NCBI GenBank assembly: GCA_963745675.1
Contig: CAVUYM010000013.1
Coordinates: forward strand, 62,001 to 126,000
Length of the DNA stretch: 64,000 nt
Reading direction: 5' to 3'
Source of the DNA: JAUIIK01 sp963745675
GTDB taxonomy: Bacteria > Chloroflexota > Chloroflexia > Thermomicrobiales > CFX8
In this document: piece by piece, positions 53,453 through 62,821 of the stretch
How positions within the stretch are numbered: position 1 is the stretch's first letter
How the letters are laid out: the number at the start of each line of letters is the position of its first letter
Notes under the pieces: generated by a model
The model's database searches: none
The model's input: only the letters and a program-made list of their open reading frames with translations
What the model was told of the DNA's origin: nothing
Translations under genes and position numbers: made by a program

Positions 53453-56374
53453 ATGTCAGACCTTGGCGTTCAAATTCGACAGCCTAGGGAGCCTCGGGCG
53501 ATTTACGGCCGCGACTCCGAGCGCGCCAGACTTCAAGCACTCGTCGACGACGCCATCGCCGGACGTGGCTCGCTCGTCCTCATCAGCGGAGAAGCGGGGA
53601 TCGGCAAAACCACGCTGGTCGACGATCTCGTCTACCAGGCGGTGCTGCATGGTTGCGCCGTCCTCACTGGGGCTTGCTACGACCTGACCACCAATCTCCC
53701 CTACGGTCCCTGGCGGGAACTGATAAGGGACGCGCACCGGGCCGGTTTGCCCTCTTCGTCGGACCTCGAATGGCACTCGGCTGCAGTATCGGCTGACGCC
53801 ATGGTGGCGGGCTTACGAGACCACCTCGAAGCACTCGTAGAGCATGGACCGCTGGTGATCGTACTCGAGGATCTGCACTGGGCGGACGCCGAATCGCTTG
53901 AATTTCTCCGTATCTTTGGACGCCGGGTTCCCACGCTGCCGTTGCTCCTGATCGGGACCTATCGCGAAGACGAAGTGACCCCTGGCCACCCGCTGTACCA
54001 GCTGCTGCCGTATCTCGTGCGCGAATCAGACGCTCAACGCCTCAATCTGCTTCCGCTCGACCGGCGGTCTATCCGGCTCGCCGTCGAGCACCGCTACGAT
54101 CTGAGCAGCCAGGATCAAGATCGATTGACCGAGTATCTCGGTGAGCGTAGCGGAGGCGTGCCGTTTTATCTGCTGGAGCTACTGCGCACGCTTGAGGAGC
54201 AGCAGCATCTGCTCAAGTCGCAAGGTGCGTGGAAGCTGAACGAGCTCGAACTGCGCCAGGTTCCGCTTCTGGTCCGGCAGCTGATCGAGGGGCGGCTGGC
54301 AAGGATGGCAGCAGATAGCCGGCGCCTGCTGGAACTCGCGTCAGTGATCGGGTTGGACGTGCCCGTACTACTCTGGAAAGAAGTAGCTGCGACGAGCGAC
54401 GAAACGTTCGGCGATGCCGTCGAGCAAGCACTGGGCGCAAAGGTGCTCGACGAGACGCCGCCCGGCACCCATCTCCACTTCACACACGCGCTCGTACGCG
54501 ACAGTCTGTACGAAGGCATCCCGCTACTACGACGTCAAGATTGGCATCGGCGGGTTGCCGAAGCTCTGGCAGAAACCGATAGCGGTGAACTGGAAGCCAT
54601 TGCTTATCACTTCCGCCGAGCGCTCGATCCACGCGCTGCTGAATGGTTTATCCGCGCCGGCAGCCGGGCAGAGCGTGTGGCCTGGCTCACCGCCGAAAAA
54701 CACTTTGAGGCGGCGCTGGAAGTGCTGGGACCGGGCCATGCCGATCCCAACCAGCGCGGCTGGCTCCATCTGCGGCGGGCGAAGCTGCTGCGTGGCGCTG
54801 AACCGCGGACGGCGCTCACGATCCTCGAAACTGCAGTAGCGCTTGCGCGCGACACAGACGATCGCTTGCTGCTGACCTATGCCACCTTCTTTCGGGGGCA
54901 AATTCGCTGCCTGGCCGGCGAGGAACAGGCGGGCATAGCCGACCTGGAATCAGCCGTCAGCGGGCTCGCAGCCTTTACGCCCGATGACCTTAAACGCGCA
55001 GGGGAACTCGAGCGTCAAGGTTTCATTGTGAACGAAGCCGAGGTAGAAGGGCAGCTGGCAGGGCTCCTGGCGGCGGTAGGGCGACTGGACGAGGCGTTGA
55101 ACCGCGCGGAGGCGATTATCGCTCGCACAGACAGCCTGCCAACGCGGGCCTGGTGGGCGCGGGGCATTGCGCTGGCGCTCGCGGGCCGTGATGCCGAGGC
55201 GGATGAAGCGTTTCGCACCTGCCGGGAACTGTTGCCGCAAGCCGTCGAGGAGGCGAGCGTCGCGCTCGTGGTGTTGTATCAAGCCACCTTAGTCCAGATT
55301 CCCTATCGGGCCGACAATCTGGACGAGCGACGCAAGTTCGCCACTGAATCGGAGGTCGCCTGGCAAAAGGCCGGCAGCACATACGGCGATGTCTCTCCCC
55401 GCCTGGCTATCCTGCCCTTTCTACTGGTCGAAGGAGCCTGGAAAGAGGCGCGCCAGCTGGCCTTTGAGGGGCTTCAACTCACCGACATCACCTCTGAAAA
55501 ATACCTGACGTCCGCAGTCGTCCTGACGCGACTCGCACGAGCCCAGGGAGATCCATCGCTAGCCTGGAACATGATTCATGAGGGATTACCGGGCGGTCCC
55601 CATACCGTTCCAGGACAATCCGATTTCGACGTGAGTCTGGCGCTGGCGCGCGAGGCAATTAGCCTCTGCATTGACGAAGAAAATCTGAGCGCAGCGCGCG
55701 CCTGGCTCGAGATGCACGATCATTGGCTCGATTGGAGCGGCGCGGTGCTCAGCCGGGCCAACGGCCAGCTCCTCTGGGCAATCTACCATCGCGTAGCAGC
55801 TAATCTGCCGCAAGCGCACCTGCATGCGGAACAGGCAATCTCGCTGGCGAGCAACCCACGGCAACCGCTCGCGCTGCTTGCGGCGCACCGGCTACTGGGT
55901 GAATTGCAGGCGCAGAGCGGACAAATCGCGTTCGCACAGAAGCAACTGGAAGCTGCGCTCGCGCTGGCCGATGCCTGTGCCGCGCCGTACGAGCGGGCTC
56001 TGACACTCCTGGCGATGGCGGATTGCGAGCGACGCGCCGGCGATCTCGGGCAGGCCGCGTCCCGCTTGCAGGAAGCCCGCGATCTCTTCGTCACGCTGGA
56101 AGCAATGCCGGCTCTGGTTCGAGCCGACACACTCAGCGAGCGCATATTTGAACAGCAGGCCGCAACGCAGCGCACTGCTCCGATGGGATTGAGCCCGCGC
56201 GAGATCGACGTGCTGCGGCTGCTTGCCGCCGGACGACACAACCGCGAGATCGCCGAGGCGCTCTTCCTCAGCGTGCGAACGGTTGAGCGCCACCTGACCA
56301 ACCTCTACACCAAGCTTGGGGTCGACGGCCGTGCCCAGGCCATCGCCTTCGCCCACGATCACGACCTGGTCTAA
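53453..56374 (+). CDS. LuxR-family STAND ATPase regulator 2
   Basis: An intact 973-residue regulator, paralogue of the broken one at 6.8-9.7 kb. Walker A is GEAGIGKT (46-53) and Walker B is VLEDLHWAD (137-145). A helical winged region lies near 300 (QVPLLVRQLIEGRLARM). TPR-like helices run from about 400 to 890, and the LuxR helix-turn-helix is at 912-973 (LSPREIDVLRLLAAG, SVRTVERHLTNLYTKLG). It is expected to bind ATP and an unknown inducer and then activate promoters. Neighbours are the divergent catabolic cassette and the downstream giant secreted protein, either of which may be its target. Confidence 0.9.
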   Translation: MSDLGVQIRQPREPRAIYGRDSERARLQALVDDAIAGRGSLVLISGEAGIGKTTLVDDLVYQAVLHGCAVLTGACYDLTTNLPYGPWRELIRDAHRAGLPSSSDLEWHSAAVSADAMVAGLRDHLEALVEHGPLVIVLEDLHWADAESLEFLRIFGRRVPTLPLLLIGTYREDEVTPGHPLYQLLPYLVRESDAQRLNLLPLDRRSIRLAVEHRYDLSSQDQDRLTEYLGERSGGVPFYLLELLRTLEEQQHLLKSQGAWKLNELELRQVPLLVRQLIEGRLARMAADSRRLLELASVIGLDVPVLLWKEVAATSDETFGDAVEQALGAKVLDETPPGTHLHFTHALVRDSLYEGIPLLRRQDWHRRVAEALAETDSGELEAIAYHFRRALDPRAAEWFIRAGSRAERVAWLTAEKHFEAALEVLGPGHADPNQRGWLHLRRAKLLRGAEPRTALTILETAVALARDTDDRLLLTYATFFRGQIRCLAGEEQAGIADLESAVSGLAAFTPDDLKRAGELERQGFIVNEAEVEGQLAGLLAAVGRLDEALNRAEAIIARTDSLPTRAWWARGIALALAGRDAEADEAFRTCRELLPQAVEEASVALVVLYQATLVQIPYRADNLDERRKFATESEVAWQKAGSTYGDVSPRLAILPFLLVEGAWKEARQLAFEGLQLTDITSEKYLTSAVVLTRLARAQGDPSLAWNMIHEGLPGGPHTVPGQSDFDVSLALAREAISLCIDEENLSAARAWLEMHDHWLDWSGAVLSRANGQLLWAIYHRVAANLPQAHLHAEQAISLASNPRQPLALLAAHRLLGELQAQSGQIAFAQKQLEAALALADACAAPYERALTLLAMADCERRAGDLGQAASRLQEARDLFVTLEAMPALVRADTLSERIFEQQAATQRTAPMGLSPREIDVLRLLAAGRHNREIAEALFLSVRTVERHLTNLYTKLGVDGRAQAIAFAHDHDLV

Positions 56375-56609
56375 CGCCGGACCGCCACCCACCTCCGACT
56401 GCTTCTGCGTGGTCTCCGCCACCCTTCCCGCCACTATCACAACAGATCGCGGAGTCGCACGGATGCTGCAACGCTGACCGAACCCTAGTGTGAAAAGTGT
56501 TCGGGGGATACGGCGGACCGGCGGTGCAACTGCCCACCTACGTCCGGCGGACCCCCGAGCGTTTTCTGTGGCTTTGGACGCACAGCGTCAACCGAACAGA
56601 GGAAAACAG

Positions 56610-58084
56610 ATGCGAAACCATCGACCGGTTAGAGTAGTGCTCGCGCTCCTGATGACGCTCATCGCGACGTTCAGTACGGCTGTTCTGCAGCCGGCGCTTG
56701 CACAAACGACGATTACCGACTGCAGCGATCACAACGCCATCGAAGCCCAGCTCGAAGCAGGTGGAGACTTCGTCTTCAATTGCGGCGTCGTGACGATCAC
56801 ATTCGACAGCGCCATCGACGTGAGCAAGACGACCTCGATCGACGGTTCGGGGACAACCACCTTCAGTGGCGGCAATGTCACCGGGATGTTCGATGTTGGG
56901 TATGGCGTAAGTCTCAACATCAACCGGCTCTCCGTCATCAACAGCGTCCCGGCCATGTGCTCTCAGGGCATCATCGTTATTGCCGACAGTACGTTCAGCG
57001 GAAACCGCGGCAGCAATGGCGGAGCAATCCACCAAACCGATCAACAACCTGCGAATCTCGAATTCAAACTTTCATGAACAACACCGCTCTTACGGGGGAG
57101 CTATTTCATGGGGATGGCGCCGAAATCATCATCGAAAACAGCACGTTCTCCGGAAACTGGGCGGAGAGCCCCGGGCTTCAATGGAGGAGACGGCGGCGCA
57201 ATCGAGGTCGACTCTTATTGGGATACTCCGAATCCTCAATATCAGAAGTTGACGCTCGATGGCGTGACATTCTCCAACAATCGCGCTGACGGGTGCGGAG
57301 GAGCAATCCATATCGACCTGGCCAACGTTGCGATTACGCGCAGCACCTTTACCAGTAACTACGGGTACGATGGCGGAGCAATTTATCAGGAGCCGCGTCA
57401 CGTACGGGTACCCCACACAGACGCTGGCGATCAGCGAGAGCACATTCGCCGGGAACAGCGCGAATGTCAGCGGCGGCGCTATCTTATAGCTCCAGCAACC
57501 TGACCATCGACCGAAGCACGCTATCAAACAACTCAACCGGTTCCGGCGGGGGGAGTCTACCTGACTGCCGGCACGGCCCAGGTCAATACGCCGACATCCG
57601 CAACGATCACCTCGACAACCCTTTCCGGTAACAGACCCGACAGTAGCAGGCCCTTCGGCGCCGGCGCAGCCGGGGCAATTCAGAACGGACAGGCATCGGC
57701 TGGAGCGGCAGGCACTACGCTGAACGTTGTCACGAGCACATTCAGTGGCAACACCGACCCGCTGGTAACCGAGGGCGGAACGACGTCAGTCATTCCAGCA
57801 GTACCTTCACAGGGAATTCCGGCAAAGCGATCGCAGGCAACGCAGGCGCAACGACAGTCGGCAATAGTATTCTTGCCGCCAATGCCCCCAGCGTTACCTG
57901 TTCGGGGACGGTTGCATCCGGCGGTCACAACATCGTCAGCGATGACAGCTGTGCGTTTACCGGTGCTGGCGATCGCACCAGCACGGCTGCAAACCTCGGA
58001 CCGCTGCAGAACAACGGTGGCCCGACGCTGACCCACGCGCCGCTCGCTGGCAGCCCGGCGATTGACACCGGTTCATGCCCGGGG
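56610..58084 (+). pseudogene. Secreted beta-helix protein 2, N-terminal part (many frameshifts)
   Basis: The start at 56610 is clear (gaggaaaacag before ATG), with a signal peptide (VVLALLMTLIATFSTAVLQ, cut after ALAQ). Beta-helix rungs follow in successive frames: DSTFSGNRGSNGGAIHQ, then AEIIIENSTFSGNWA, then GVTFSNNRADGCGGAIH and STFTSNYGYDGGAIY. After these come STFAGNSANVSGGAIL with a stop, STLSNNSTGSGGG, and STFSGNTDPLV. Six or more shifts are needed up to about 57790, where the frame used downstream opens. The closing choice-of-anchor Q segment (NNGGPTLTHAPLAGSPAIDTG) is in that last frame. This part looks too damaged to be explained by one or two errors. Confidence 0.65.
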
Positions 58085-61000
58085 TTGACGCTCGATCAGC
58101 GTGGTGTCGGCCGCCCGCAAGGCGTGGCCTGCGATGTTGGAGCGGTCGAGCAGGACTCACCGGCCCCGGACACGTTCTTCAGCAACCCACCAGTGGTGAC
58201 CAGCGGAAACGCCGGTCCGTTCGTCCTATCCAGCAGTGAACCGGGCAGCACATTCGAGTGCCAGATAGACGGCGGCGGCTTCGCAGCATGCACGAGCCCG
58301 GCGACCTTCACCATCACCGTGGAGGGTCAGCACGAGCTTCAGGTGCGGGCAACCGATCAGGCCGGCAACGTCGATCCCACCCCAGCCAGCCATACCTGGT
58401 TCGTCGATCTGACGGCGCCCGTCACGACGATCGTCACCTTTCCGCCCAAATACACGAATATCCACTGGGAGCCGGTTGTATTCGCCTTCTCCAGCATCGA
58501 TTCAGGCGCCGGGGTAGCGCGCTACGAATGCCGGTTGGACACCCCGATCTGGTCAGCCTGCCCCAACCCAATGACCTACATCATGACGCCAGCGATGTTC
58601 CGCAGCGTGCACGATTTCCGGGTGCGGGCCATCGACAAGGTCGGCAATATCGAGCAGGGTGTTGTCTATCAATGGTTCATCGACCTCACGCCGCCGGAGA
58701 CGACGATCCTGAGCATGCCCGACCTCGTCTCCACCAGCGACGCGGCAGCCTTCACGTTTAGTGGCAGCGATACCTATCCGACACCCGCGCCCGAAAGCTT
58801 CGAGTGCAAGCTCGACGGCGCAGCCTTTAGCGCATGTAGCAGTCCCGTAGACTACACCAGCCTGTCCGGCGGTTCGCATACCTTCCAGGTGCGCGCCATC
58901 GACCTGGCGGGGAATCCCGATGAGTCACCGGCCAGCTACACCTGGACCGTGGCGTCGAACCCGCCCGATACGACGATCCTGACCAGCCCGCCACCCGTCA
59001 CCAGCAACAGTACGGCCTCATTCACCTTCGACGGCACGGACAACGATGGTGTGGCTAGCTTCGAGTGCAGACTGGACGGCGCAGCCTTTAGCGCCTGTAC
59101 CAGCCCGGTGAACCTTTCCACCCTGTCCGCTGGCTCCCATACCTTTCAGGTACGCGCTATCGATGTGACCGGGAACCCCGATCCTTCGCCAGCTAGCTTT
59201 ACCTGGGCGGTCGATCTCACATCACCGGAGACCCAGATCACTGCGCAACCGGCCGCTCTGTCGAACACGATAGCGTCTACCTTCAGCTTCGAGGGCAGTG
59301 ATACGAACGGGGTAGCCGGATTCGAGTGCAGTCTGGATGGCGCAGCGTTCAGTCCCTGCACCAGTCCCGCGAACCTGCCTGGTCTCAGCGACGGCCCCCA
59401 TACCTTCGAAGTGCGGGCAATCGACACGGTCGGGAATGTTGATTCATCCCCGGCGAGCTACACCTGGACAATCGATCTGACGCAGCCGGAGACGGCAATC
59501 ACCGATCAACCACCTGGGCTCTCGAACTCGCCGTCGCCATCGTTCAGCTTCACCGGCGATGATGCAAACGGCATCACGGACTTCGAATGCCAGCTCGACG
59601 GTGCGGGCTTCGCCCCCTGCACGAGCCCCGAAAATCTCGCGGGACTAACCGACGGTTCACACACCTTCGAGGTGCGAGCGACGGATGCGGCGGGGAACGT
59701 CGATGCGTCTCCTGCCAGCTACACATGGACGGTTGACCTTACCCCTCCCGACACGACGCTCACCGGCCAACCGCCGTCGCCATCGAACTCGACTGCCCCG
59801 TCATTCAGCTTCAGCGGCAGCGACAGCAATGGCATCGCGAGCTTTGAATGTCAGCTTGATGGTGGTGGTTACGGCCCTTGCGCCAGCCCGACGCTGCTCT
59901 CCAATCTGGTCGATGGCGAGCATACCTTCCAGGTACGCGCCATCGACCTGGCCAGGAACGTTGACCCCACGCCAGCAAGCTACACATGGACTATAGATCT
60001 GTACAGCGTCGAGGTTGGCGGCACACCGGCGGTCGTGACGACAACCACGCCCGGCGAAGACATCAGCATCTTCTTTAATAGCGATGCTGGTCAGATCTTG
60101 AGCGTGGAACTGACCGGCGTGACATTTGGCAACTCTCCTTGCTGTAGCCTGCAGGTCTCCGTGTTCGGGCCAGACGGGTCGCTACTGGTTGGACCGACGA
60201 GTATCGGTACGGATGGCGGCTTCATTGACGCCTTCGAACTACCACTCGATGGAACCTACGAGATCATCATCGATCCCCAGGGCGACGCGACCGGCAGCGC
60301 CACCGTCGCCGTCCACGATGCCTCCGAAGTGACCGGCAGCCTGCTGATCGACGGTCCAGCACTGACCCTCACGCTCGGCAATCCGGGACAAAATGGCCGG
60401 GTTACCTTCACGGGCGTATCCGGCAAGTCGGTACTGCTCGAACTGGACGGGGTGACGGTCGGATCTTCGCCCAACACCGGCAGTTCCCTGACGGTCCTGA
60501 ATCCCAACGGCAGCACCTTGTTTGGCCCAACTCCGCTCGGAACCGCCGGTCTGGAATCGCTGACTCTGGCGCTCACGGCCAGTGGAACCTATACGATTCT
60601 GCTCGACCCGATAGGGACCAATACTGGTTCCACAACCTTCTCTCTCACGAGCTATGTGCCACCGTCGATCACGTCGGTGATCAACAACGGCCCGATCGAC
60701 GAAGGGAGCAGCGCAACGATCACCGTCAATGCCATTCCAGGCTCAGGTGGTTTGCCACTGAACTACGCATTCGATTGCGATGACGACGGCGACTACGAGA
60801 TAGGGCCTCAAGCGTCCGATACCGCCAGCTGCTCCTTCGGAAACAATGGCAGCTACACCGTCAATGTGCGGGTAACGGATCAGTCAGACTTTGGCGTGAC
60901 GGACTCGACCGTCGTCACGGTGGACAATGCACCGCCGACCATCGACAACCTGTCGATCAGCGCAGTCAAAGCGAAACTCACCGTCACCGTCAACGCGAGC

Positions 61001-61501
61001 GATCCTTCGAACCAGTCACTCTTCCCAATCAGCGCCGACAGCCTCGACTACAGCTTCGACTGCGACAACAACGGAAGTTACGAGGTTGGACCACAAGCGA
61101 CAAACCGAGGTATCTGTGATTTTGGAACGACCACCGGTCGCGTCGTGATCAATGTACGTGTCGATGACGGGGACGGTGGAACCGTCTCTGGTTCAGTCAC
61201 CGTCTTCATTTCGAAGCTGTGTGTCAATGCTTCAACCGGCGCTGTGCGAACGCTGATCGCCTGCACCGGCTCCGAGACAACGCAATGGCTACCTGAAAAG
61301 GCGCCGGCGACACTCTGCGCGAATCGCTATACCGGCGCAGTCCGGTTCAGTTTCAACCAGCAATGTGGGTCGACGGATGCGAAGGTCGTGGCGACCGGTG
61401 ACGGGACGATCGCCGTCTGTGCCAATCGCTACACAGGCGCGGTGCGGATGCTGCAGACGCCGGGATCCTGCACCTCGAGCGAGACAGCGACCTACTTCTA
61501 G
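58085..61501 (+). CDS. Secreted beta-helix protein 2: seven Ig-like repeats and Cys-rich tail
   Basis: An undisturbed frame of 1138 residues (open back to about 57790; the nominal TTG start is not a true start). Seven Ig-like repeats of about 87 residues carry F-E-C-x-L-D-G-A-x-F-x-x-C-x-S-P and H-T-F-x-V-R-A-I-D, with a Cys pair each. Two beta-sandwich units of pre-peptidase type follow (YEIIIDPQGDATGSATV; YTILLDPIGTNTGSTTF), then two PKD-like domains (NYAFDCDDDGDYEIGPQ). The final three Cys motifs are CVNASTGAVR, CANRYTGAVR and CANRYTGAVR. The protein should be exported and act outside the cell as adhesin or fibre-like structure. Why this half is intact while the first is not is unclear. 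Confidence 0.75.
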   Translation: MTLDQRGVGRPQGVACDVGAVEQDSPAPDTFFSNPPVVTSGNAGPFVLSSSEPGSTFECQIDGGGFAACTSPATFTITVEGQHELQVRATDQAGNVDPTPASHTWFVDLTAPVTTIVTFPPKYTNIHWEPVVFAFSSIDSGAGVARYECRLDTPIWSACPNPMTYIMTPAMFRSVHDFRVRAIDKVGNIEQGVVYQWFIDLTPPETTILSMPDLVSTSDAAAFTFSGSDTYPTPAPESFECKLDGAAFSACSSPVDYTSLSGGSHTFQVRAIDLAGNPDESPASYTWTVASNPPDTTILTSPPPVTSNSTASFTFDGTDNDGVASFECRLDGAAFSACTSPVNLSTLSAGSHTFQVRAIDVTGNPDPSPASFTWAVDLTSPETQITAQPAALSNTIASTFSFEGSDTNGVAGFECSLDGAAFSPCTSPANLPGLSDGPHTFEVRAIDTVGNVDSSPASYTWTIDLTQPETAITDQPPGLSNSPSPSFSFTGDDANGITDFECQLDGAGFAPCTSPENLAGLTDGSHTFEVRATDAAGNVDASPASYTWTVDLTPPDTTLTGQPPSPSNSTAPSFSFSGSDSNGIASFECQLDGGGYGPCASPTLLSNLVDGEHTFQVRAIDLARNVDPTPASYTWTIDLYSVEVGGTPAVVTTTTPGEDISIFFNSDAGQILSVELTGVTFGNSPCCSLQVSVFGPDGSLLVGPTSIGTDGGFIDAFELPLDGTYEIIIDPQGDATGSATVAVHDASEVTGSLLIDGPALTLTLGNPGQNGRVTFTGVSGKSVLLELDGVTVGSSPNTGSSLTVLNPNGSTLFGPTPLGTAGLESLTLALTASGTYTILLDPIGTNTGSTTFSLTSYVPPSITSVINNGPIDEGSSATITVNAIPGSGGLPLNYAFDCDDDGDYEIGPQASDTASCSFGNNGSYTVNVRVTDQSDFGVTDSTVVTVDNAPPTIDNLSISAVKAKLTVTVNASDPSNQSLFPISADSLDYSFDCDNNGSYEVGPQATNRGICDFGTTTGRVVINVRVDDGDGGTVSGSVTVFISKLCVNASTGAVRTLIACTGSETTQWLPEKAPATLCANRYTGAVRFSFNQQCGSTDAKVVATGDGTIAVCANRYTGAVRMLQTPGSCTSSETATYF

Positions 61502-61522
61502 CGCGGCAACCAGGGCATCTGG

Positions 61523-61547
61523 CAGGGCGAAGCTTGTCTTCGCCCTG
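61523..61547. terminator. First hairpin after the giant secreted protein gene
   Basis: A 10-bp stem (cagggcgaag with cttcgccctg) and 5-nt loop, 20 bp after the stop. It has no T-run and may act together with the following hairpin. Confidence 0.6.
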
Positions 61548-61579
61548 GCCCTGGTGATCGCATACGTAGCTCGGGGAAC

Positions 61580-61625
61580 ATCCCTTCGGACTCACAAATC
61601 GAGTCCGAAGGGATCACTCTTTTTC
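61580..61625 (+). terminator. Rho-independent terminator
   Basis: A 14-bp perfect stem (atcccttcggactc at 61580-61593 with gagtccgaagggat at 61601-61614), 7-nt loop, and a following cactcttttt. This is the most typical intrinsic terminator in the window and ends the plus-strand unit of the giant secreted protein. Confidence 0.85.
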
Positions 61626-61697
61626 CTATCAGGCGTAGTCCATCGTTGCGCTCGGCGGTCAACCATTCTCTCTGGCAGGTGCCGTCGAGCAAGGAGA

Positions 61698-62685
61698 TCA
61701 GTGGTCGGTCGCGTCTTTCAGCATCTCGATAGCTGGCGCGAGATAGTCCAGTCCTTCGATTGTCGGAGGCACAAGAAATATCTGGATGTGGGAGACGCCG
61801 AGCTCGGTGAAGGCATGGAGCTTCTCGGCAATCTCAGCCGGGGATCCGGCTATTGGTTCGACGTTGGCGGTACGTGATGGATAGGCGTGGCCGGGGAGCT
61901 TGACGCCGACGGTGACCGTTCGTTCGAGCGTGGCCGGATCGCGGCCATGCTTTTCGCAGGCTGCGTCGAATCCGTTCCAGAATCGGTTTCAGCGCTTCGG
62001 GCGTCGAGCGTTCGTAGCCGATCCAGGCGTTCCACTTGTCGGCGTATTCCATCGTCAGCCGCAGCATCCGCGGGCCGTGTCCAAGAGCGCCGATCAGAAT
62101 GGGAGCGCCAGTTTCCCGCACGCCGAGCGGTTTGAGGACGGCGTCGTTTGTCTCGTAGTAGTCGCCCTTGAAATCGACGTAGCGATTCCTCAATAGCGGC
62201 CGGATGATCTGGAGCGACTCCTCGAAACGGTCGATGCGGTTGTCCCACTGGTAGCCGAAGTTGTGGTGCTCAAGCTCGAAGTCTCCGGCACCAACGCCGA
62301 GAGTGAGACGACCACCGCTGATGTCGTCGACGGTATCGGCGATCTTCGCCAACAATGCCGGGTTGCGATAGCCGGTGTTGGTCACGAGCGAGCCGAGCTC
62401 GACCCTCTCCGTCGCAACAGCCAGCGCCGTCAGCATCGACCAGCACTCCCAGCGCCCCTCGACGCCCTGGGCCTCGACCTCTGGAGTAACCTCGCGACCG
62501 GCCTGGCGAGCGTTGGCGATGTGATCGACCTGAAAGTGATCGACCATCCAGAGCGAGTCGAGACCGATCGCTTCGGCGTGCTGGGCTAATGGGCGCAGCT
62601 CGCTCCAGGGCCTCATGACCGGCAGCACCATGCCAACTTTGAGTCTCTGGTCCCTGGGCACTTCCTTGAACGGGATTTCAGTCAT
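61698..62685 (-). CDS. LLM-class F420-dependent oxidoreductase (one frameshift)
   Basis: A luciferase-like TIM-barrel oxidoreductase of about 329 residues. The N-terminal part is in frame from 62685: KVGMVLPVMRPWSEL, SLWMVDHF, VELGSLVTNTGYRNPALLAK and GGRLTLGVGAGDFELEH, with GAPILIGALGHGPRML later. Near 61975 the original frame turns into Arg-rich nonsense ending at 61834. The next frame instead continues with DAACEKHGRDPATLERTVTV, then GSPAEIAEKLHAFTELGVSH and FLVPP, stopping at 61698. One base change restores the full enzyme. F420H2- or FMN-dependent members oxidise alcohols or reduce enones; substrate unknown. It is divergent from the DAO-type gene. Confidence 0.82.
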
Positions 62686-62821
62686 CTAGAGCCGTTCTTT
62701 CGTCATCTGATCATCGGCGTATTTCGAGTGGTCACAAGATACACTGAATCCAGCATGGAAGGCATAGAACCAGTCAGGATCGCTGGCTGGGACGAGGAAA
62801 CGCAGGAACGGGAACGATTGC

